NCBI RefSeq assembly: GCF_963675165.1
Contig: NC_087390.1
Coordinates: 5,742,250-5,806,249 of the forward strand
Direction: 5' to 3'
Length of the DNA: 64,000 nucleotides
Source of the DNA: Halichondria panicea
Lineage: Eukaryota; Porifera; Demospongiae; Suberitida; Halichondriidae
The position numbers and the translations under genes were made by a program. The notes below the pieces were generated by a model. It did not search any database. It was not told the DNA's origin and saw only the letters and a list, made by a program, of their open reading frames with translations. Positions 19,358 to 30,585 of this stretch are shown piece by piece. How positions within the stretch are numbered: the first letter of the stretch is position 1; each line of letters opens with the position of its first letter.

Positions 19358-22163
19358 ATGAAGTGTGGTGTATTCTTGCTATTGATCGCTCTAAGTTTTA
19401 ATGGAGGTCAATGCTGGGACCAGGAGGAGCTGGATGTGTTCGATCTAGTGGAGGAAATCGGACTAGAAGATAATTTCTATGAGATAATGGGAGTGGATCA
19501 GGTAAAATTGTTCAATCTGCATAAATAAAAGCTATATATATGATGTATGATTTAGTAGGTACTACTGTAGCTGTGTATATAGTCATGACTAGTGTAAAGA
19601 CATCTCCCTTATAATTATTTTTAAACAATGGACATACGTACGTGTGTGCAGATACTGCAACCAACTGTTGGCAATGTGTATTTTGACTTCCTCAGTAGAC
19701 AATACGATCAAAACACTCATCATACTATTAGTATAGGAACTGTATAGAACACTTCCTGTACAGTTACTGCTAGTGGTTTCAGTGGGTATATTGTTAAGCT
19801 CAGCTGACACTAAGTTATAAAAATGTATCCAGAACATTTTTGAGAGTAGTTTTTGAGAGTATAAAAATGTTTCAGTGAGCTATATGGTTATGAGTGCACT
19901 GGAGTACACCCACTCACACACCGCACACACACCCACTCACACACACACACATACACCACACACAGTCTGCTACAGCTGGCGAGATAAAGAGGGCGTATCG
20001 ACAACTCTCTCTCAAACTCCACCCAGACAAATCAGACGATCCGGACGCTGCAGCCAAATTCAGAAAAGTGAGAATATAACTTTATATATATCCCATTGTG
20101 CTTATAGCCAGACATCTCACTGCCAAAAATGTCCCATTAAGTTGCCAGTGGAATCCTTTATGAAATTGATACCTAATGGAAGCAAAGGTGACCTTTTATT
20201 GAGTTAATTTGGGACCAAGCTTCCTGGCCTTTATATTGCAGTTGACTTTTCTTTAGGGCTGGCTGTTTGCAAGAGAGGTTCCCTGTTAGTATGTATGCGT
20301 ATGGTACTAATGGCTAGTACCAGGAGTTCATACATTGTAGTATTATATCGATAGCCATTTCCTCATGCTGTGTATACTGGATTTCAGATGGTGAAAGTGC
20401 TTACGGTTGTTTTCTAACAGATGTGTTAGTTGTTGAAACTGTGTTTTTCGTTCATATCCAGTTGGTGGCAGTGGCGGAGGTACTAAAGGACGAGCAAAAG
20501 AGAGAATGGTGGGTACAATATTAGCTCACACAAAATCCAACTCATGCAATTACAAATTTTTCCTTAAAATCGTTACTTGCTTAGGTAGCTTGTATTTCCA
20601 AATTGCATCAATTCTATATTGAACTCTACCCATGCACCCACCCACACAAAACCATACACACACACACCACCCACCTACACATACACACACACGCCCATAC
20701 CACCCACCTACACATACACACAGGTACGACCGTGTTCTGGTAGAGGGTCTTCCCGATTGGAAACAACCTCTCTTCTACTATCGACGAGTGCGCAAAATGG
20801 GACTATTGGAAATGAGTGCACTTGTTCTGCTCTTTGCCACTGTCGGCCATTACGTGTGGGGGTGGGCTGTCTACGTGGAGAAGCAGCTCGTGCTGGTGAG
20901 TGGGTGGGTGTGTGTGGGGGTGGGCTGTCTACGTGGAGAAGCAGCTCGTGCTGGTGAGTGGGTGGGTGTGTGTGGGGGTGGGCTGTCTACGTGGAGAAGC
21001 AGCTCGTGCTGGTGAGTGGGTGGGTATGTGTGGGGGTGGGCTGTCTATTGAGTGGGTGGCTAGCTGTGATTGCGTAGGATGGGGTACAACAGTGGATCAT
21101 TTTCAAGTACGTACAGTGTATAGTAATAATTCTTGTTCACTGTCTTCTTCATAATTATACAGGTCAATCCAGAGATTTCTATCAATTCCGTATTGTATCT
21201 CTTAATACTTAAACTTGAACTTAGCTCATCAACTAAATGCATTGTTCAGCATTGAATTGTCCCATCCCGTACAGCAAGAGTTGCTGACTCGAAAGGAAAA
21301 GAAGATCAAGAAATTGAAGAAGTCTCCCCGGAGTGTCCCCACACAACTGGAGGCAGAGCTGGAGTACCACACCGCCCAGGCCAATGGTGTGTACTGGTCG
21401 TTCATTGTACGTGTATATGTAGTCAAGAGCCCATAATCATTATAATATCTGAACATAGCATGCATAGCGTTGAATCAGATCTGATGTATTCGGAAAGTAA
21501 ACGTGATTTCCTGTCGTGATTATTAATGATAATTTGACAATGATGCTGCCTCGAGGCAAGTGGCAGCTCCAAGTGCTCTGATTGGTCAGTTATCAAGCAG
21601 GAAATCACGTTACTTTCCGAATACATCTGATGCAAGCTAGGCCAGAGGAGGTACGACAGCCGTGACTCAGCTCTAGCAATTAGCCTCTGATTGAACACCA
21701 ATTATCCGCCCACGTACAATATTATTACTGCATTCAATCAAAGGACGTTTTTTCAATTGAATGACACCAGTAATAATGTTGTATGTGGGCAGATAATTGG
21801 TGTTCAATCAGAGGCTAATTGCTGGAGCTGAGTCACGGCTGTCGTACCTCCTCTGAAGCTTGGCTGTGCTACGTACGCGATACTCTCTCTCTCTTTTATT
21901 ATGGACTCCAGAGTGTAGTTAAGTGGTGCTTTGTTTGAAACTGGTGCCTAGCCTCTGTATCGCAGTTAACCTTCCTCAGTGGTGTCCCGTTAATTAAGAG
22001 AGCAAGATAGCTGTCTGAGTTGACTGTATGTATCCAAATTAAAATGTTGTCTTGGGTTTTGATCCTAGCTAGATGAACTGTTTTGTTTGCTAACTTTTGA
22101 GTGGGCCATAAAACAAATTTATGGATTGTCCACTTTTGTACACACACACACACACACACCCCA

Positions 22164-22209
<46 letters not shown>

Positions 22210-22256
22210 CACACACACCCCACACACCCTCACACACACCCCACACACACACACAC

Positions 22257-22315
<59 letters not shown>

Positions 22316-23938
22316 ACACACACACACAGCCAGTATCCCATCTCTGAGAACCCTACTACCGATAGTGCTACTCAAGAGCTGTCTCTCACTTGCCAAACTC
22401 TGCTGGGCTAAATACTCAGAATGGAAGGAAACCATTCACCTCAAGCAACAAGACTCTCAACCCTCCGAACAACAAGATGAAGATGATAAAGAAAGCGAAG
22501 AAGATGACAAAATCGAGGAGAAACCTATTAGGAGACGTTCTGGTCGGAAAACGTATCAAAATCAACTTCGTCAAAATGATGTGCATCAAAAGGATCAAGC
22601 TGACACCGGAGAATCAAATAAAATCAGTGCTACAGATGAAGAGGTCTACGAGTCAGGTAGCTACGAGGATCAGTTGGAGGCAGTAATAAACGACTTAGAT
22701 GATGACAGTTACAAGACTGCGTCAAAGAAGAGCTCAAAACTCGCCGTCCCACAGAGCAGCGGTAACAAGACACTGGGTAGAAATAGAGAAGGCACAACTG
22801 AAGTCGAAACTGTGGAGAATATTGGAGCTGGTCAAAGAGCTAACGGAAAGACCCACAAAAACTCGAAATTGGAACACAAATCACTTGCCACTAATGACTC
22901 TGAGGATCAATACAGGTAACTGCTGGTATTGCATATTTTGTTACTTAATTACATGATCCTTACCAATTACATAAGTCTTTATTTTTGCCCACACAAGTAT
23001 ACGTAATTCAATCAATCTCCTGCATAATATTTACCGGAGATTTCTTTTTTTTCCCCTGAGGCTAGCTCGTTGCCTAGTGATAACTGGAGCCAGTACCAAC
23101 AGACTCAACTGGAGTGGGCCCTCTCTCACTATCCAAAGTTCTCTGAGGATCGCTGGGAAAATGTTTCTAAAGCTGTTCCTGGAAAATCAATGGTACGTAC
23201 TCAAGGAGAAAATAAGCAAAGAGAGAATTCTATTTGAGCTTGAGAGTACATAACCTTAAAATTGTTGTTGTGCTATTTTTGCATGTGTATGCTACTTTGT
23301 AATAATTATGATGTTGAGTTCTGGCAGCCACACAAAACAGAGCGTCAACAAATTTGCAAACAATAATTGTGTTGTACAATGGAACAAAGTTTTAGCCATT
23401 ATACAGAGGTGGCTTTTGTTGAGGTTTTTTTCTACACAAACTGTTCATTAGGGATAGGGACCTGGCCTCACAGTTGGCGTAGCCAGGATTTTGGGAAGGG
23501 CAGGGCTCAAATTGGTTTAGCATAGGCGCAGACTTTCATTGTAGTTTCTCTAAAAAAAGGTCATCACTTTTTCTCAGCAAGCATGCGCACATCGGATAGC
23601 CCTGCCCACATTTCAATTACATGACATCATTCTAGTAACTATGCATGCAGTAGAGCAGAATAGATTGACAGATCACGGTAATTCAAACTAAGTTGAAATT
23701 GGAGCACAAAAGGGGGGGGGGGCTCTAGCCCCATCAGCCCCCCTCTGCCTACGCCACTGGGTGGGCCATTTAGAGTTGTTCTACTGTATTAGCCATGTGT
23801 ACAGTTTTTTGAGCCAGTCTTATACAAATCTGTTTGATTACTATGTTGTATTGTTTCACTGTGCAGGATGAGTGTGTCAAGAGATGTAAGGAGTTGTTTG
23901 AAGCTGTCAGGAAGAGAAAAGTAGACACTGGCAGATAG
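19358..23938 (+). CDS. DNAJC1: DNAJC1-like ER J-protein with C-terminal SANT domain
   Basis: Eight exons: 19358-19501, 19966-20067, 20462-20508, 20724-20895, 21275-21386, 22330-22915, 23066-23192, 23867-23938. They join in consistent phase into 453 residues. A hydrophobic signal peptide (MKCGVFLLLIALSFNG) leads into a J domain (~39-105) with HPD at 67-69, which stimulates Hsp70/BiP ATPase. A transmembrane segment (~128-148) follows, then a basic stretch, a second hydrophobic patch (~198-218), an acidic/basic low-complexity linker, and a SANT/Myb domain (~392-450; NWSQYQQTQLEWAL ... FSEDRWENV). This order matches DNAJC1 (ERdj1/Mtj1), with the J domain on the ER-luminal side. Vertebrate DNAJC1 is longer and has two SANT domains. 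Only the C-terminal one is evident here. The ATG at 19358 was chosen because it gives a signal peptide; the frame is open further upstream. Confidence 0.9.
20857..21045. repeat. 58-bp minisatellite duplicating the DNAJC1 exon 4 donor
   Basis: The sequence GGGCTGTCTACGTGGAGAAG ... GTGCTGGTGAGTGGGTGGG repeats with an exact 58-bp period, giving three complete exon-end plus donor copies (GTGCTG/GTGAGT at 20896, 20954 and 21012) and a truncated fourth. 58 is not a multiple of 3, so use of the second or third donor would shift the frame. Confidence 0.9.
21483..21627. mobile_element. Fold-back element in DNAJC1 intron 5
   Basis: A terminal inverted repeat of about 30 bp (GATGTATTCGGAAAGTAA... / ...TTACTTTCCGAATACATC) with one indel. 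The interior is about 85 bp and non-coding. A short non-autonomous element. Confidence 0.75.
21644..21854. mobile_element. Long-arm inverted-repeat element in DNAJC1 intron 5
   Basis: Two arms of about 88 bp with few mismatches (AGAGGAGGTACGACAGCCGT ... and its inverse ending at 21854) around a short loop. The transcript could form a long hairpin. It lies 16 bp after the element at 21483-21627. Confidence 0.8.
22139..22329. repeat. (CA)n tract forming the DNAJC1 exon 6 acceptor
   Basis: A nearly pure CA tract of about 190 bp with CCCACA interruptions, ending directly in CACACAG/CCAGTATCCC. Units B-E carry the same tract at different lengths: about 32579-32727, 41126-41285, 49706-49765 and 58158-58348. 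Confidence 0.9.
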
Positions 23939-24666
23939 CTTAGTTCACAGCAAACACACTCTTATTCATAATTCCATAATTATTTTATTAGGCAAACAGA
24001 TTTGTAATTTTTGTGTTGAATTCAGTGACACATAATTATCTCAAACCTCATAATTAAAAATTGTCAATGTTAACAATTAGCAAAAATTTGGTCTACCTGC
24101 CCTGAATAAGTAGCAGTTAAGCCGCCCTCGAAAGTTACCTGTGATTGAATGCTGCAGCAGCTCAGCTCAGATCAGAAGGACACTGGAGATATTCAAGAGT
24201 TGCATTTGTTCTGAGTCTGCACACTGCACCATGGCCAGTTGGAGAGAGACCAGGTGCATAAAATATTGCAGAGAATTGCAGCTGCATTCTAGCTCAGTGT
24301 TTGTATAGCTATCAGTCTGATAATGCATGTGCATGTGTGAGTGATAGGTATAATTATTCATAGCCTCATAAATTAACAATAGCTAAGTTTGTGTTTTTAT
24401 GCTGCAATTGCTCTTCAGACTACTTTTTCACATTGTATTTTTGAATTTAAAGTGCTGACATTGCACAGCAGGGGTGCAAGTGTGAGATTTTGAATGTCAA
24501 TAGCATAGTAGATGAGCCCAACCTATTGGTCATACAAAACCACAAGTTGTAAAAATTGCTCATGCATGGGTAGGAATACAACAGCTCACATCCTGTTACT
24601 CTCTAGAGATCAAGGCATATCATATATCGCATGGGGAGGTCAGGTTTTTGTGTATGCATGGGGGAA

Positions 24667-24715
24667 ATTTCGTGGAGGTTAGCTTGCCCACGAAAATTAT
24701 CCGCTATACATGTAT
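24667..24715. mobile_element. MITE right-end remnant between DNAJC1 and receptor A exon 1-2
   Basis: TTTCGTGGAGGTTAGCTTGC then CCACGAAAATTATCCGCTAT, the same module as at 5855-5894. Present in all five units, inside receptor intron 1. Confidence 0.5.
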
Positions 24716-26792
24716 AGAAATGGGGCAACGCCTAACTTGAGCCCTGAGCCTAACCATCCATTAATTTTGCAGCATGCATAATTACGTCATGCTTCGATGT
24801 TATGCACCTATACTTACCCTTACATGAAATAATTAATTTCATGCATGTGCAATATCATTGCCTAACTCATGCACTACAGTAAATGTTAATTGATGTACTC
24901 CCTTTTCATTCTGCAGCTTTCTCATATTGCTACTCACTTCAGTGTGCATGACAATGCCCTCAAACTCATCAACGCAACCTGGTAAAACCTGCAAGTTGTT
25001 TTTGTAAACCTTAATTTGATGTGACTCTTGCATATAGGGAATAATGTTTTGGCCTTTATACACAGAGGGTGCCTTTGTTGAGAGGTTGTTTTGTACACAA
25101 ACTGTTCATTTGGGACCTGGCCGTTATATAGCAACTGGCCTTTATTCGGAGGTGGTTGTTAACAGAGGTTCCACTGCATGCATGTATATTAATTAAAAGG
25201 TCACTATAAATTATACTTTGGACCCGTATGCACAGTTAAAAGCCTTTTTTTAAGACAGAATTAATGTCCACACTGACAGTGACTTGCCTCATGCCCGCAG
25301 CCACTACAAGCATATATAGTTTCAATCCTTCACAGATTTTTATCCTTCGAATTGAAGGTGGGCGTGGGGACGAGGCTATCATTTACATGTGCACTAGCTG
25401 ATTCACAAACTGCAATAATTTATAGGTACAAAACTGTAGTATAGATATGTATGGTCCAATTGCAGTTCCTCTTCCTGGACTACTTTGTGAGGTGACGGGT
25501 GAGATCCCCTTCGCTGTCTGCGAACCAACAATATTTCCAGACCCAGTTTGTCATGCAGTCTACCGATATAATGGGATAACATTCATACCATCAGTAAGAT
25601 AAACATGTATATCCTTCACGCATGCATGTATGTTTGCATGTATATTGGCCGGTGCCTAAATTCATTTTGTGTCTAACCAAAATTTATTTTTTTCAGCACT
25701 TATCTTGTCACTCGGGAGAACACTGTGTTCCATATGCTAATAACTGTATACTGGAATTGGTTTCTCCTTTCGAGGACGAGGACAGAAATTTAGAGTATTC
25801 TTGTTGCTGCAATGCCACATTGTGCAATCAAGAAAGAACAGATAATGATGAACCTAGAATTATTTTCCCCATCCCTAATGAACCAATTACAACAACAACA
25901 ACTACAACCGTTACCGTGACGATGGTACAAGGTCTACCGGATGGCACCATTACTGCAATAGTGGTTACTCTTGCAATTATCGCCCTAGTCGTAGTAATGT
26001 TTGCTATCGGTGTCATCTTTTTCTGTTGGAAACGATGCAGAAATGATGAATACCTAGTCACTAATGACACTGGCAGACCGTATCCTACATACACAGGGAG
26101 TAGACCTAACCTGACAGGGCTGCTGTTGTCTGAAGCAGTACTCGGAGAAGGGAGCGATGGTGTTGTGTATGAGGGAACGTATCAAGAGAATAAGGTTGCC
26201 GTGAAGGTGAGTGAGTGACTATACTAATTATATGTACACAGTCGGTATACGGCTGGTGCAGGGCTCAGATTATCGGAGCCATTTGCTATTTCTTGATTTA
26301 TATATAATTATATAGCAGTTATAGACTGAGTATAATTATGTTACATGTATGCACATAATTAGAGGCTATATAGTTATGTGCTATGTTTGTTAATGTCGTG
26401 CATTCTCTCTAATCATACCGTACCCTCGCATTAATAGGCCCGTGCGCAGTCCTCTAATAAGCCTAAACTGCTTCAAGAAAAGGGTGGGCGTATTTTTGCG
26501 AGGGTATACAGTATATTGGCAATTTGGTATTTGAATGCGGCATCGAATAATTCCATAATTACTGCAGGTTTTTCGGGAGAATTCCAGAGAGAGATTCTTC
26601 AGAGAGGTGGCAGTGTACACATCCTCCAGTGTCGACCACCAGAACATTCTCAAGTTCATCGGACACGATGAGAAAGAGATGAGACTGGTGGTTGCACTGC
26701 ACACCCGGGGCTCTGTGTACACTGTCATCCAGAGGCAGGTGCTGACATTAGCTGAATTCCAGCTCCTAGGAAAGTCAATATCATGTGGTGAG

Positions 26793-26975
26793 TACTGTAT
26801 AGCGGATTATTTTGAGGGTATAAATTTTCGCAGAAATGCCTTTAGAAAGGTTTTCAGGGATTTAGCATGCAATAATAAATTCACGGTTATAAATGTTCAC
26901 GATATATACATGCTTAATCCGCGAAAACCACAAACATTTATACCCTCGAAATATACCCGCTATTGATATACGGTA
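26793..26975. mobile_element. MITE abutting the exon 5 donor of the receptor kinase
   Basis: The element starts TACTGTATAGCGG (TACCGTATAGCGG in B-E) and ends CCCGCTATTGATATACGGTA. It begins six bases after the exon 5 end, so the donor reads GTGAG then element sequence. The same element is at the same place in the other copies: 37136-37322, 45705-45891, 54149-54335, 62732-62923. It was present before the array amplified. Confidence 0.78.
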
Positions 26976-27319
26976 TAATGTCCTTTTGCCTGGCAATTTT
27001 CAAAACAGAATCCCCTTCAAGAAAATTATAATTATGTATAGCTGATATGAAAGTACACGGTAATTTTCTCAGCTATAATCAAAGCGTATAACTCTATATA
27101 TCTTTACTCTCTATTATAATTTTGGCTATAATTATATACACATGCAGGACTGGGATTTCTTCACAGAAGCAGGCCACCGTGCATAGTGCACGGTGATTTG
27201 AAAACTGGGAACATTCTGATGAAACACAACGGAGAAGCTGCTCTGGCAGACTTTGGCCACAGTAGGCAATTTTTTACTGAGGATGTGAAGGTACGTATAC
27301 TTTCGTAATTGTCTACTTA

Positions 27320-27498
27320 TATATAGCGGGTAAATTTGGCGATTTGGTGAACAAGCTTAAGGTGAGGGTCACCAATGTTTCAGTTTGATACTTAGTCCCA
27401 TGCAGAAGGTCATGGCAATTCATGCTGCATGCATCGTCAAACCAACTACCTCATTCACTAAAATTAGTATTAGGCTCACAAATGTACCCGCTATATAT
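27320..27498. mobile_element. MITE in receptor intron 6
   Basis: Termini ATATAGCGGGTAAATTTGGC and its inverse TACCCGCTATAT, length about 180 bp. Present in all five units, with substitutions in C and D. Confidence 0.65.
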
Positions 27499-27574
27499 TG
27501 TCTGGGAATTTCCTATAGCTTGCAATTGTCTCCGACGATTTCCTCAAAAGCCATTCTTTTGACAATTTTCCTGA

Positions 27575-27642
27575 AATCTGAAGAAGCGAACTTATAAGGA
27601 TATATAGGGTTCGATCCTTATAAAGTTCGTTTCTTCAAATGT
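27575..27642. repeat. Imperfect palindrome in receptor intron 6
   Basis: GAAGCGAACTTATAAGGAT pairs with ATCCTTATAAAGTTCGTTTC around a short loop. It is conserved in all five units and could form a hairpin in the pre-mRNA. No function is assigned. Confidence 0.6.
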
Positions 27643-28034
27643 TATTACCTGAAGTACCGCTAAGACTCATACCACTAATAAACCACGATTCAGGAACCAA
27701 TGACAGCCGGTACACCCATGTATGCCGCACCAGAGCTGATGAAAGTCAGGGTGAATAGCAGGACTGATGCTAAAGCTACTGATTCTTATTCCCTTGGTGT
27801 GGTTATATACGAGCTGTTAACCAGAACTCAACGAGATCAAGGTATGAATAAGTGTAATTTATGCGTTTAAGCAAGGAAATAAGTTTATCGCATAAATAAT
27901 AATTATAGCATTCTGCTTTCCGAGCCGCCACAACTTTTATGCTCACATATATTCTAGCACTATATACAAATATTATAGCTAGGCCCTAGTTTTGGCAGAA
28001 ACACATCAAGTATAATTATATACATGCAATAATT

Positions 28035-28788
28035 AACCCGAGGCGCATGGGCGGCCACGGGTTATAGTAGTCGTTTGGTTTGTTTGTTTGTTTGTTTGTG
28101 ACAGGTGAATCTACTCACCTGGATGTCACAGCACTGCTTTTACAGCACGGATAGCCTTCATACAACAAGTTATTAGTTTTAATAGTGGCAGAATTTGATG
28201 TTAAACCTTCGTTGTCAAATAAAAACGAGCAAAAGCTAAGAAGCTTGTGACTGGGTCTGCTTACCTGGATGCTCTAGCACTGCGTTTACAGCATGGGTAG
28301 CCTCCACACAACAAGTTAGTACTTCTAATAGTGGCAGCTTTCGGTGTTAAAGCTTCGTTGTCTAATAAAAGCGAGCAAAATGTAGCTTGAACAGAACTTG
28401 CACATGCGTTACTTATAACTGAAGTGATCCTGTACCAGGAACAATGGAACAGGGTCACTACAGTAGAAAGCTGTATATACCAGGAACAATGGAACAGGGT
28501 CATTAAAGTAGAAATCTTGAATTATAGCTCCTGCTTTTGCGAATCCTACCCATGATATATGCAGGACCTGGAGCCATACTTCTTTGCTGTGATCCTAATC
28601 CACAGTGCATATATCTATAGTACCACTACCTGTTCTCAAATGTTTCAGCATGCCTCCATTCTTTATTGCTCCTGAGTTTCTGTGCAAGTCATACATGACA
28701 ACATCACTATATGCACTGCATTATATCACTCTTCTGGTTTCTTTATAATCATGTCACCAGCCGAGGGTTTGCACTTTAGTGCTCTAGT
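28035..28788. mobile_element. 754-bp insertion specific to copy A, intron 7
   Basis: Absent from units B-E, where CAATAATT joins directly to ATAGAGGTTATAG. The ends AACCCGAGGC and GCCGAGGGTTT are roughly inverted. The interior holds two diverged ~115-bp direct repeats (from about 28118 and 28263) and a duplicated ACCAGGAACAATGGAACAGG motif (28434 and 28480). Non-coding; probably a non-autonomous element. Confidence 0.7.
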
Positions 28789-29392
28789 TATAGAGGTTAT
28801 AGTACAACTTGATAGGTCGTTTATATTAGTGCAGCAACTTTGATGATGAATTGTACCCTCACCACTCACTCACACACAGAGGAAGTAGAAGCTTAGAAGC
28901 AGCCCATGAGTGAGAAATTAGCTGGAATTCAACAGCCTACAATAGACGAGATGAGAAGGCACATTCACAACAACAGTTATAGACCAAATATCCCTAAAAA
29001 ATTCGATGTGAGTTTCGTTTAATATTTCACTCCCGTAATATATTTTACCTCGATCCTCCGCACTAAAGAAGTACAATTGCAAACTCCACATGATACGTGC
29101 TTTTGTTAATGACATATAATTATAGCACTCAAATAATAATATACACCGCAGGTATTTCCTGAGCTAGTCAAACTTGTACAAGACTTGTGGAGTGACGCTG
29201 CTGAGACCAGGCCGAAAGCAGAAGCAGCCTACAATGCTTTTATTGAATTTGGGTTGTTAATTGTAAGTTATGGAATTAATAATAGACAAACAGTATAATA
29301 AAGTTGATATTTAATAGCTAAACACTCAGATTTTGTGCGACAGTTGTAGTTAAATATCATTATGTATACATACATACTAATTTGGTATATAA

Positions 29393-30456
29393 CATATCAA
29401 AACATTTTGTCAAATGAATGTAAAAAATATGTAAAAGTTGTCATCAAACATTTAATCTACAAGTATACAAATGCAGTAAAAAGTGAGACAAAAACACACA
29501 ATTTGTACTTCAAACACTAAAAAAGAAAGAATTTTACCTAGAAATAATTTTAGTTTGCTCTCTATTGTATAATCTAGCTATTACTCTTTCCAATGATACC
29601 TCACATGCAGTTTCTACATGAGCTGCATACAGTGTTTTTCAGGTTTGAAATATAACAGTGATGACAGTTTTACCATTGAATTGCAGTGACTGGAAAGGGA
29701 CTGTCCCATACTTTACATCATAAATTTTTGTGGGAAGGGTATTTACCTTTAGTTCGGTGCTAGGCAGCACAAGTAATTCCTAAGGATTCATATGAATGTG
29801 GGTTGCCTAGTTTCCTGTTAGTGTTAAGCAGCGTTAATTTTGCATAAGTGCATGTAAAGTAGAGCTAGCTTAAGTTTATTGTGCCAGCTAGACTACTGTA
29901 TACCTACTGAGGATGACAGATCAGCCCAAGTAACAGCCAAGGTATACTACTGTAACATAGAGCTGATGTCAAGTTTCCAAGACAAGCAAGGCAAAGCAAA
30001 GACAGTGCCCAGGAACTGAAGAAAGCCCCTGAAAAACTCTCTCCTGGTGGGATTTACCGACACTGACGATCCATCAAGAGATAGTTAACATATATATATC
30101 GGATATGATGATGAGTAGAGTAATTATGAATGGAGAGAATAGCTGGTAGACTTGATGGACTGGATGAAAGTCCGAACAGTGACACTGATAACTGATTACA
30201 GACTTAGTGTATTCTCTTTTTCATTGTATTTTGAGTTAGGAACCAAGATTAAAGTATAATCTGGTCTGCAGAAGAAAGGTACAGATGCTAACTTGAATCT
30301 ATGCTACCTTGTTTGCTGATTACACTGCAGTACTTTTATTATTTATTATGAAGAGGAAATGACAAATATGACAAGTTATGACACGAAAACGTCACAATTA
30401 TTGAGTGGGCGATAACAATTTTAATTTGACATTTCACATTGCAATGTTTTGATATG
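29393..30456. mobile_element. 1064-bp element with CATATCAAAACATT inverted termini, copy A intron 9
   Basis: Perfect 14-bp terminal inverted repeats (CATATCAAAACATT ... AATGTTTTGATATG). Units B-E lack it and read GGTATATAAATGGAGC across the empty site. No transposase frame is visible, so it is non-autonomous. The target duplication is at most one or two A residues, so the superfamily is not assigned. Confidence 0.85.
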
Positions 30457-30585
30457 AATGGAGCTACATACTAATGTCTCTATGACTCTTGTTTGCAGGC
30501 ATCTCGCAGTCTAGCCTCGACCTCGTGCACAGATGAACATCTATCCCACCAACCCTCCCTAGAGACTGCAGAGACTGCATTTTAA

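Larger units (their letters stand above)
24231..30585 (+). pseudogene. TGF-beta/activin type II-like receptor Ser/Thr kinase, copy A (premature stop)
   Basis: Ten exons: 24231-24253, 24917-24981, 25466-25593, 25697-26206, 26568-26787, 27148-27290, 27694-27841, 28880-29007, 29152-29262, 30499-30585. Phases agree and total 521 codons. The start ATG has a strong context (CACCATGG), and exons 1-2 make a signal peptide (MASWRETSFLILLLTSVC). The ectodomain has ten Cys ending in CCCNATLCN (~108-116), the hallmark of TGF-beta-family receptors. A transmembrane helix spans ~156-182, with no GS box. The kinase has GEGSDG (222-227), VAVK Lys242, HGDLKTGN (Asp332), DFG (350-352) and APE (375-377). In this copy exon 8 reads GCT TAG (stop at 28894-28896), where D has GCC TAC. 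This truncates at residue 417, within the C-lobe. It may encode a shortened receptor or be a decaying copy. Confidence 0.82.

Noticed and set aside
24839-25063. Minus-strand frame conserved in all five units (VLPGCVDEFEGIVMHTEVSS)
   Set aside because: It is antisense to receptor exon 2. The plus strand gives a signal peptide with matching splice phases, so the conservation is explained by that exon and recent duplication.
26390-26728. Minus-strand 112-residue frame in each unit
   Set aside because: It overlaps receptor exon 5 and its upstream intron in antisense. The plus strand encodes a clear kinase N-lobe.
27600-27630. tRNA-like T-arm motif GGTTCGATCC
   Set aside because: No cloverleaf can be drawn. 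The motif lies in the loop of the intron 6 palindrome.
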